NCBI GenBank assembly: GCA_013140415.1
Contig: JABFSW010000046.1
Coordinates: 1-5,241, forward strand
Direction: 5' to 3'
Length of the DNA: 5,241 bases
Source: Nitrosarchaeum sp.
GTDB lineage: Archaea; Thermoproteota; Nitrososphaeria; Nitrososphaerales; Nitrosopumilaceae
This document shows, in pieces, positions 1-4,811 of this stretch. The notes below the pieces were generated by a model. That model did not search any database and was not told where the DNA came from. It worked only from the letters and a program-made list of their open reading frames with translations. The position numbers and the translations under genes are program-made. How positions within the stretch are numbered: position 1 is the stretch's first letter; each line of letters starts with the position of its first letter.

Positions 1-1
1 G

Positions 2-58
2 TCTTGTAAGAAATGTAGTTTCAAAGTTGCTGGAACAGCATATGATGTCCAGCTTTAA
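2..58 (+). CDS. rpl37ae: 50S ribosomal protein L37Ae, C-terminal fragment (probable)
   Basis: Reading from base 2, an open frame gives 18 residues ending in a TAA at 56-58; its start lies before the window. The visible part has a CKKC zinc knuckle (CxxC) followed by FKVAGTAY. This matches the second half of the L37Ae zinc ribbon, which in the family reads roughly W-x-C-x-x-C-x3-A-G-G-A-Y. L37Ae is a small zinc-binding protein of the large ribosomal subunit. The tail ends only five residues after the AGTAY motif, shorter than many archaeal homologues. Context supports the call: in archaea L37Ae often lies in the exosome/ribosome superoperon together with a Pcc1-like gene and prefoldin beta, and both of those follow here. 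With so few residues, another CxxC zinc-ribbon protein such as RNA polymerase subunit P cannot be fully excluded, but the AGTAY motif argues against it. Confidence 0.68.
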   Translation, partial: SCKKCSFKVAGTAYDVQL

Positions 59-287
59 TGCAAAAATTACTATTGATGCAAAAGAGAAAACAAAAGCGAT
101 CTTTGATTCTATAAACACTGATAATGAATTTTATCCAGAAAATCCAACAAAAACCCGTATGACATTAAGTGAAAAAATCACCATTTCAATAGAATCTGAT
201 CATATTCCACATTTACGAGCAAATCTTAATTCAACTTTGAGATTAATTCAGGCAAGTTACGATTCAATTGAATCGGTAAAGATATAA
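42..287 (+). CDS. pcc1: KEOPS complex subunit Pcc1
   Basis: This is a protein of about 80 residues with the Pcc1 (CTAG/Pcc1) fold signature: an N-terminal beta strand (FNAKITIDA), a helix, a central strand (EKITISIESD), and a C-terminal helix reading LRANLNSTLRLIQASYDSIE. The pattern D-x4-LRA-x-LNS-x-LR-x-I in that helix is highly characteristic of the family. Pcc1 is the dimerisation subunit of KEOPS, which works with Kae1, Bud32 and Cgi121 to install the threonylcarbamoyl group of t6A37 on ANN-decoding tRNAs. Two adjacent ATG codons (42 and 45) are possible starts; a TTG at 27 would add five residues with no family support. Either ATG lies inside the upstream L37Ae frame (overlap of 14-17 nt), so translation is probably coupled. 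No clear Shine-Dalgarno sequence precedes it. Prefoldin beta follows after 24 nt. Confidence 0.88.
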   Translation: MMSSFNAKITIDAKEKTKAIFDSINTDNEFYPENPTKTRMTLSEKITISIESDHIPHLRANLNSTLRLIQASYDSIESVKI

Positions 288-288
288 T
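278..288 (+). promoter_or_regulatory. TATA-like box upstream of pfdB
   Basis: The string AAAGATATAAT spans the pcc1 stop codon and is centred about 28 nt before the prefoldin ATG at 312. That is the spacing expected if an archaeal transcript starts at or near the A of the start codon. The same AAAGATAT core recurs before the XPF gene. It is a candidate internal promoter only; pfdB may equally be read from the upstream operon. Confidence 0.35.
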
Positions 289-311
289 GAAATCACAGAC
301 ATCGTATTAAC

Positions 312-719
<408 letters not shown>

Positions 720-737
720 CCTGACAACTGAGATTTC

Positions 738-749
738 AAAAAGATATTA
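738..749 (+). promoter_or_regulatory. TATA-like box upstream of the XPF nuclease gene
   Basis: AAAAAGATATTA lies in the 50-nt AT-rich gap after pfdB. Its GATATTA part is centred about 24 nt before TTG 770 and 27 nt before GTG 773. No Shine-Dalgarno sequence is seen before either codon, so a leaderless transcript beginning near the start codon is plausible. The spacing slightly favours GTG 773. Confidence 0.42.
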
Positions 750-772
750 ACAAATTAATAAAATTACATTTG

Positions 773-1459
773 GTGAAATTAGAAAATTTACGGATTATTG
801 TAGATGAACGAGAACGTAAGAGTGGTATTCCTGATCTGCTAAAATCTGTCGGGCTTAATATTGAAATGAAAACATTGCCTGTAGGTGATTACATTGTTGC
901 CCCTGAAACTATTGTAGAGCGTAAAAGTATTCGTGATTTGATGTCTTCTGTTTTTGATGGTAGGCTTTTTGATCAATGCTCTAGGCTAAAAGAACATTTT
1001 CAATTTCCAATAGTGCTTATGGAAGGAAATGTAGATGAAATTGAAGAAATAACTGATAATCCAATGATCTTCTATGGCGCATTGTCTACTGTTGTAATTG
1101 ATTTTAAAATTCCAATAATTCCCACTCCTAGTGCAATTCATACTGCAAAATTACTTGTTTCATTGTGTTCTAGAAACGAATCTGCAAAAGGTCCATATCT
1201 GAAAAAAATAAAAAAATCAAATGATTTAGAAAAACAACAATTGTCATCTCTTTGTAGTTTACCTGGTATTGGCGAGAAATTTGCTGTTAGAATGCTTGAG
1301 AAATTTGGAACTCCTTTGAAAGTTTTCACTGCTACAACTGCTGAACTTGCAAAAGTTGAAGGACTAGGGGATGCCAGAGCTAAAAAAATAAAAAAAATGC
1401 TTGAATCCCAAAGCAAATATATCAAAGCATCAAACCAAAAAACTTTGCATGATGCATGA
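773..1459 (+). CDS. xpf: XPF/ERCC4-type structure-specific endonuclease, helicase-less
   Basis: This protein of 228 residues has two domains. The N-terminal ERCC4 nuclease domain (about residues 5-135) carries the diagnostic catalytic motif GDY(x9)ERKSIRD, with Gly38-Asp39, Glu49-Arg50-Lys51 and Asp55, followed by FDGRLFDQCSRL. The C-terminal tandem helix-hairpin-helix domain (about 155-212) shows LPGIGEKFAVRML and VEGLGDARAKKIKK. Proteins of this short type, best known in Crenarchaeota, lack the SF2 helicase of Hef and eukaryotic XPF. As dimers they cut 3'-flaps, nicked forks and similar branched DNA in repair and fork processing. Crenarchaeal XPF depends on a C-terminal PCNA-binding motif; the tail here (QKTLHDA) has only a degenerate Q-x-x-L with no aromatic pair. 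The start is GTG 773 or TTG 770, one codon apart. A linker rich in Lys (about 138-152) joins the domains. Confidence 0.93.
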   Translation: MKLENLRIIVDERERKSGIPDLLKSVGLNIEMKTLPVGDYIVAPETIVERKSIRDLMSSVFDGRLFDQCSRLKEHFQFPIVLMEGNVDEIEEITDNPMIFYGALSTVVIDFKIPIIPTPSAIHTAKLLVSLCSRNESAKGPYLKKIKKSNDLEKQQLSSLCSLPGIGEKFAVRMLEKFGTPLKVFTATTAELAKVEGLGDARAKKIKKMLESQSKYIKASNQKTLHDA

Positions 1460-1460
1460 T

Positions 1461-1472
1461 ACTATTAAATAA
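1461..1472 (+). promoter_or_regulatory. TATA-like box upstream of the first sulfurtransferase gene
   Basis: The 25-34 nt gap after the XPF gene is almost entirely A/T. ACTATTAAATAA is its best TATA-like element, centred about 27 nt before ATG 1494 and about 18 nt before GTG 1485. If the transcript is leaderless, this spacing favours the ATG as the true start. The decamer ATTAACAAAT next to it (1473-1482) also occurs at 746-755, beside the XPF promoter. Confidence 0.35.
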
Positions 1473-1493
1473 ATTAACAAATCTGTGCAATTT

Positions 1494-2252
1494 ATGTTAG
1501 TTTCAATAGATTGGCTAAAAGATCATATTTATGATCAAAATATTATTATTTTAGATACACGTCCTAAAACAATGTTTTTGTACGGTCATATCACAAAATC
1601 TCAATCACTAACAATAGAACAAGTTATACAATTTGATCAATACGGTGCAAATCTAGTTATTGATGAACAAAAAATTGTTGATCTTTTTAGCTCGCTTGGA
1701 ATTGATAATTCTAAAACTGTTATCCTTATTGGCGATTCCATGGATCCGTCAGCTGCTAGAATTGCATGGACATTTCTCTACTTTGGACATGAAAAAACAT
1801 ACCTACTTGATGCAAATATTATGGACTTGCAAAAAAATGGTCTTGAATTAACAAAAAAATTATTCACTCCTGAATCCACAACATTTATTCCAAAAATTAA
1901 CTCTAAAATTCGAATAGCGTCTGATCATCTTAAAGAAAATCTAAATAATTTTGTAGTATTAGATGCAAGAACCCCTCAAGAATTTATGGGCGGGCATTTA
2001 CCTAACTCAAAACTAATTCCATTTACTGAAGGAATAGCATATGATGGTAAATTATTTCAAAATAAAGATTTTTTACAAAATCTATTTTCTCAAAACCAAG
2101 TATCTAAAGACAGTGAAATTGTTTGCTATTGTATGCATGGTCATAGGGCATCTAGTCTATTTTTACAATTGATGATTGCAGGTTATCAAAATATAAAATT
2201 GTATGATGGATCATTTGTTGATTGGTATGGACGGAGATTGCCCCTTGAGTAG
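1494..2252 (+). CDS. Divergent tandem-rhodanese sulfurtransferase
   Basis: This protein of 252 residues has two rhodanese domains. The N-terminal domain (about 1-120) has the DTR and GHI landmarks but an Asp (IGDSMDPSAAR) where the catalytic Cys would be, so it is catalytically silent, as usual in tandem enzymes. The C-terminal domain (about 140-252) has LDARTPQEFMGGHLP and the active loop CMHGHRAS, with the predicted persulfide-forming Cys213, plus a preceding Cys211. The six-residue loop ends in Arg like the CRIGER loop of the neighbouring CysA-like paralogue (3617-4462), with which it shares domain order and the C-terminal YDGS-x-x-(D/E)W motif, but it is clearly diverged. Thiosulfate or 3-mercaptopyruvate as donor cannot be decided. 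The start is ATG 1494; GTG 1485 would add three residues. The last 42 nt overlap nob1 on the opposite strand. Confidence 0.85.
   Translation: MLVSIDWLKDHIYDQNIIILDTRPKTMFLYGHITKSQSLTIEQVIQFDQYGANLVIDEQKIVDLFSSLGIDNSKTVILIGDSMDPSAARIAWTFLYFGHEKTYLLDANIMDLQKNGLELTKKLFTPESTTFIPKINSKIRIASDHLKENLNNFVVLDARTPQEFMGGHLPNSKLIPFTEGIAYDGKLFQNKDFLQNLFSQNQVSKDSEIVCYCMHGHRASSLFLQLMIAGYQNIKLYDGSFVDWYGRRLPLE
2188..2200 (-). terminator. Possible T-rich terminator after nob1
   Basis: Read on the minus strand, the first 25 bases past the nob1 stop contain two short T runs (AATTTTATATTTT). Archaeal termination often needs only such T-rich tracts. The tract lies inside the coding region of the opposing sulfurtransferase, so it may be accidental. 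Confidence 0.22.
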
Positions 2253-2717
2253 TTTTCTCTTAAGTGGTGTGCCACACATTGGACACTCTTTTCCAGTTGT
2301 ATGATTTGTACGACATCCCGGACAATAATGAACCCATTTGCCAACGTCTTGAAAACCATTTGTCATTATAGACGATATCTTCAATCCTATATTTTTTGCA
2401 ACATTTGTAATTGCAAAATCATCTGAAATAATCTCGCCTTTTAGGCTTATGCATAGTGCAATTATTGAAATATCTTGCTTTGATAATTGCGGAAAATCCC
2501 CAGTTTCTTTGGCAGATGCTATGGCTACATTCGTTGATTCTTTATCTGGATCCATTATTTTTAATCGATTAGTTTCTAGCAGTGTTCCTAACGCATCCTG
2601 ATTTTTTTTGATGTGTTTTATTTCCTCATAAACAAGAGATGTTGTATAGCAATCGTTGGCTGATCCAAATGGAACTCCTGCATAAAATGCACTTGCATCT
2701 AATATTCTAAAATCCAA
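2211..2717 (-). CDS. nob1: rRNA maturation endonuclease Nob1 (PIN domain plus zinc ribbon)
   Basis: This 168-residue protein has a PIN nuclease domain (about residues 1-120) followed by a zinc ribbon (about 128-152). PIN acidic residues are visible at Asp7 (ILDASAFYAG), Glu31 (SLVYEEIKH), Asp82 (LSKQDISIIALC) and Asp99/Asp100 (IISDDFAITNVA). The ribbon has CPGC (Cys132, Cys135) and CPMC (Cys145, Cys148). This arrangement defines Nob1, which cleaves the 3' end of the small-subunit rRNA precursor (site D in eukaryotes) late in 30S assembly. The start is TTG 2717: an in-frame TGA lies three codons upstream, and MDFRILDASAF matches the expected N-terminus. The gene overlaps the end of nadK by 11 nt, implying translational coupling. 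The last codons (a basic then Ser/Pro tail) overlap the opposing sulfurtransferase gene by 42 nt. Confidence 0.93.
   Translation of the reverse strand: MDFRILDASAFYAGVPFGSANDCYTTSLVYEEIKHIKKNQDALGTLLETNRLKIMDPDKESTNVAIASAKETGDFPQLSKQDISIIALCISLKGEIISDDFAITNVAKNIGLKISSIMTNGFQDVGKWVHYCPGCRTNHTTGKECPMCGTPLKRKLLKGQSPSIPINK
2253..2261 (+). terminator. Possible T-rich terminator after the first sulfurtransferase
   Basis: TTTTCTCTT follows the TAG stop directly. It is a pyrimidine-rich tract of the sort that can end archaeal transcripts, but it is short and sits within nob1 on the other strand. No hairpin was seen beside it. Confidence 0.25.
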
Positions 2718-3522
2718 GTTTGCTCATCTGTCTCAGTCCTCGTTTCTTCAATCTAACAAAGACTGCTGGCTTTCTATACTTTTTTATAATTATCGGTTCG
2801 CCATAACCTGCCGACTTTACTACTTGTGCATCCATTACTATACTACAGTCATGTGATGATATTATTTCTATTTTTTCATCTGGCACCACAATTGATTCTA
2901 ATCTGTAAACTGGAGCAACTGGTGTTATAATCAAAACATCTAGACTTTCATGAAGAATAGGACCGCCTAAAGAAAATGAGTGTCCTGTTGAACCACTTGG
3001 AGTGGCAATTATCACTCCATCCATTTTTTGTTTGACTGTATCGTTTTGAAATTTTATCTCAATTTCTGCGGTTTTTGTAAGATTTGTTCTACAAATGTAG
3101 ATCTCATTTAATGCTGGTGGAAATTCTTTGCCTCCACATGAAGCTACAACTCTGGTTCGCTTATCTAAAAAGAATTTACCTTTTAGAATTCTATCAATTG
3201 CATCATCTATTTCATCAATAGTTATTTCAGATAGTATGCCTCTATTTCCGCCTACATTAATTGTTAGAATTGGAGTATCATTTTCAAGATATCTGAAAAC
3301 TCTTAGAGTTGTTCCATCTCCTCCTAATGTAATTACTAGATCAAGTTTTTCTTTTTTCAGCTCCTCTAGTGTCTCTACTTTTTTTGCACCTTCTACTTCT
3401 ATAGGAGAAATTGTAAATACTGTGGATTTTTTTGCGAGAAACTTTTTTGCAACATTTTTTGCTGCATCTTCTGACTCTTTTGAACCTACTTTACTAACCA
3501 CTGCAACTTTTTGAAGTTTCAA
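2707..3522 (-). CDS. nadK: NAD(+) kinase
   Basis: This 271-residue cytoplasmic enzyme phosphorylates NAD+ at the 2' position of the adenosine ribose to make NADP+. Visible family motifs, in order, are LGGDGTTLR (GGDGT at 67-71, nucleotide binding and catalysis), NVGGNRGILSEI (89-100), the conserved Asn-Glu (139-140), MDGVIIATPSGSTGHSFSLGGPI (about 167-189), ITPVAP (199-204) and a C-terminal beta domain. Length and order fit the family. Two motifs depart from the common consensus: the usual LGFLT is GILSE, and the usual GSTAYSLS is GSTGHSFS. The start is TTG 3522, chosen because AGGAG lies six bases upstream and because translation from it gives a normal beta-alpha N-terminus. The downstream end overlaps nob1 by 11 nt, so the two genes probably form one transcript. 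It is divergent from the CysA-like gene across 94 nt. Confidence 0.95.
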   Translation of the reverse strand: MKLQKVAVVSKVGSKESEDAAKNVAKKFLAKKSTVFTISPIEVEGAKKVETLEELKKEKLDLVITLGGDGTTLRVFRYLENDTPILTINVGGNRGILSEITIDEIDDAIDRILKGKFFLDKRTRVVASCGGKEFPPALNEIYICRTNLTKTAEIEIKFQNDTVKQKMDGVIIATPSGSTGHSFSLGGPILHESLDVLIITPVAPVYRLESIVVPDEKIEIISSHDCSIVMDAQVVKSAGYGEPIIIKKYRKPAVFVRLKKRGLRQMSKLGF

Positions 3523-3528
3523 GTAGTT

Positions 3529-3533
3529 CTCCT
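3529..3533 (-). promoter_or_regulatory. Shine-Dalgarno sequence for nadK
   Basis: On the minus strand AGGAG precedes the TTG start of nadK with a six-base spacer. It is the clearest ribosome binding site in the window and fixes the TTG as the start. It also implies that the nadK transcript has a short 5' leader, unlike several other genes here that look leaderless. Confidence 0.7.
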
Positions 3534-3560
3534 AAGGCTTCATTTGGTTAAAAAGATATT

Positions 3561-3570
3561 TTTTATTTAA
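3561..3570 (-). promoter_or_regulatory. Candidate TATA box for nadK-nob1
   Basis: On the minus strand this reads TTAAATAAAA. With the usual spacing of about 26 nt, transcription would begin near 3540 and give a leader of about 18 nt that contains the AGGAG site. The whole region is A/T-rich, so other placements are possible. Confidence 0.4.
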
Positions 3571-3584
3571 TTTATTGTAAACAC

Positions 3585-3594
3585 AAATAAGTAT
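3585..3594 (+). promoter_or_regulatory. Weak TATA-like candidate for the CysA-like gene
   Basis: AAATAAGTAT is centred about 27 nt before ATG 3617, which would suit a leaderless transcript. The alternative is the more T/A-rich tract at 3561-3574, which would give a leader of about 20 nt without a Shine-Dalgarno sequence. The choice between the two is open. Confidence 0.25.
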
Positions 3595-3597
3595 GAA

Positions 3598-3609
3598 TAC
3601 AAATTTGTA
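3598..3609. repeat. 12-bp perfect palindrome in the nadK/cysA divergent region
   Basis: TACAAATTTGTA is a perfect inverted repeat lying 8-19 nt before the ATG of the CysA-like gene. A shorter TTGT-N4-ACAA dyad sits about 12 nt upstream at 3575-3586. Placed between a promoter region and a start codon, this could be an operator. Short A/T palindromes also arise by chance in DNA of this composition. Confidence 0.35.
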
Positions 3610-3616
3610 AAATAAC

Positions 3617-4462
3617 ATGAATTACGCACATCCCGAAGTTTTAGTAGATACAGATTGGGTGTCAAAAAATCTTCCAAATGAAAATAGAAAACTAGTTGAA
3701 GTTGATTATGATCCCGTAAATGGATATCAAAAAGGTCACATTAAAGGATCCAGCTTAATTTGGTGGAAACGAGACATTAATGATCCTATAACTAGAGACA
3801 TCATTAATAAAAAACAATTTGAGACATTAATGTCTAAAAATGGCATACGTGAAGATACCGAAGTAATTCTTTATGGTGATTTTAATAATTGGTTTGCAGC
3901 ATTTGTTTTCTGGGTTTTCAAATATTATGGCCATGAAAATCTAAAAATTATGGATGGCGGAAGAAAAAAATGGGAATTAGAAAATAAAGAATACACTACA
4001 GAAGAACCACGACTTGCTTTAACTGCATACAAAGCACAACCACCTGATGAGGGACTCCGAGCTTATTTGTTTGATGTTAGTAGAGCATTAGGACGAGAAG
4101 ATACTGTAATGGTTGATGTACGATCTCCAAAAGAATTCTCTGGAGAAATTACTGCACCTCCTGAATATCCAATGGAACATGCACAAAGAGGTGGACATAT
4201 TCCTAAAGCAAATAATATTCCATGGGCAACTGCTGTAAATGATGCTGATGGCACATTCAAGTCTGTAGCAGATCTCACACAAAATTATGAATCAAAAGGT
4301 GTTACACCAGATAAAGATGTTATCTGTTATTGTAGAATTGGAGAAAGATCATCTCATAGTTGGTTCGTTCTAAAATATCTACTAGGTTATTCAAAAGTTC
4401 GAAACTATGATGGTTCTTGGACTGAATGGGGTAACATGATAGGAAATCCTGTGGAAAAATAA
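3617..4462 (+). CDS. CysA-like thiosulfate sulfurtransferase (tandem rhodanese)
   Basis: This 281-residue protein has two rhodanese domains. The N-terminal one (about 5-125) has DTDWVSKNL, GHIKGS, LYGDFNNWFAAF and DGGRKKWE, with Asp88 in place of a catalytic Cys. The C-terminal one (about 145-280) has VDVRSPKEFSG, RGGHIP, IPWATAVNDADGTFKS, the active loop CRIGERSS with predicted catalytic Cys239, and NYDGSWTEWGNMIG. These blocks closely match the bacterial CysA/SseA thiosulfate sulfurtransferases (for example mycobacterial CysA2), which move sulfane sulfur from thiosulfate to cyanide or thiol acceptors. The physiological acceptor here is unknown. No signal peptide is seen, so it is cytoplasmic. 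The ATG is clear, and no Shine-Dalgarno sequence precedes it. A small gene follows after one base. The resemblance to bacterial CysA could reflect an old transfer, but base composition matches the neighbours. Confidence 0.93.
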   Translation: MNYAHPEVLVDTDWVSKNLPNENRKLVEVDYDPVNGYQKGHIKGSSLIWWKRDINDPITRDIINKKQFETLMSKNGIREDTEVILYGDFNNWFAAFVFWVFKYYGHENLKIMDGGRKKWELENKEYTTEEPRLALTAYKAQPPDEGLRAYLFDVSRALGREDTVMVDVRSPKEFSGEITAPPEYPMEHAQRGGHIPKANNIPWATAVNDADGTFKSVADLTQNYESKGVTPDKDVICYCRIGERSSHSWFVLKYLLGYSKVRNYDGSWTEWGNMIGNPVEK

Positions 4463-4463
4463 A

Positions 4464-4775
4464 TTGTCATTAGACCTTCCTGTACTAAAGCAAGGTTCAT
4501 TTTATTATATCAAAGATGGTGATGCTGATTTTATTCTGGAAGATAAAACAAAAAGAGGTCTTACAGTAAAGGACATATCCATCGATGAAAAACTAAATGT
4601 CAAAGCCGATAAAGGTATGATTCATGATATGGATGGAATTGGACATTGGGTTCCAATTCGCTGGTATTTTTCAAAAGATCTGTTTGATCTCAAAAAAATC
4701 TCAGAATATGCTGACGCAATGGAAAAAAAGTATGTTGAACTTCGAGAGCTTACGTGTCCAGACGACAGTGACTGA
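4464..4775 (+). CDS. Small conserved-looking protein of unknown function, coupled to the sulfurtransferase
   Basis: I do not recognise this 103-residue acidic protein. It begins with TTG one base after the stop of the CysA-like gene; no in-frame ATG occurs near the start, so translation is very likely coupled. It ends with an in-frame double stop (TGA TAA). The N-terminal half looks like beta strands (GSFYYIKDGDADFILED), the middle has a His/Trp-rich stretch (HDMDGIGHWVPIRWYF, about residues 54-69), and the C-terminal part (72-95) looks helical. The only cysteine is Cys98, in the flexible acidic tail TCPDDSD. A lone tail cysteine next to a sulfurtransferase could be a sulfur acceptor, but this is only inference. 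No signal peptide or membrane segment is visible. Codon use resembles the neighbours, so I take it as a real gene. Confidence 0.78.
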   Translation: MSLDLPVLKQGSFYYIKDGDADFILEDKTKRGLTVKDISIDEKLNVKADKGMIHDMDGIGHWVPIRWYFSKDLFDLKKISEYADAMEKKYVELRELTCPDDSD

Positions 4776-4779
4776 TAAC

Positions 4780-4790
4780 CTTTTTAAATA
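4780..4790 (+). promoter_or_regulatory. TATA box for the gene at 4812
   Basis: CTTTTTAAATA is the best archaeal TATA element in the window. It is centred about 26 nt before ATG 4812, with no Shine-Dalgarno sequence between, which strongly suggests a leaderless transcript starting at the ATG. The T5 run inside it (4781-4785) falls just after the previous gene's double stop and might also help end that transcript. Confidence 0.6.
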
Positions 4791-4811
4791 AAATCAATCT
4801 ACTGAAACCGA

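Noticed and set aside
1201..1220. A-rich tracts (also 1383-1398) as terminators or slippery sites
   Set aside because: They encode Lys-rich linker and DNA-binding helix residues in an intact frame; the frame continues normally after them.
1138..1425. Minus-strand open frame opposite the XPF helix-hairpin-helix region
   Set aside because: Low-complexity Phe/Ser composition and complete overlap with a well-recognised domain.
746..1482. Repeated decamer ATTAACAAAT (746-755 and 1473-1482) as a regulatory repeat
   Set aside because: It is short and A/T-only apart from one C, and its distance to the start codon differs; chance is a fair explanation in such AT-rich gaps.
1660..1851. Plus-strand open frame inside the first sulfurtransferase
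   Set aside because: It is an out-of-frame shadow of a rhodanese domain, Leu/Lys-rich, with no upstream signal.
3128..3514. Plus-strand open frame opposite nadK, fairly long at 128 residues
   Set aside because: NAD kinase motifs on the other strand are unambiguous; the product is Ser/Phe/Thr-rich as expected of an antisense frame, and no promoter of its own was seen.
4063..4282. Two overlapping minus-strand frames opposite the CysA-like gene
   Set aside because: Both fall within the conserved catalytic domain of the sulfurtransferase and have antisense-type composition.
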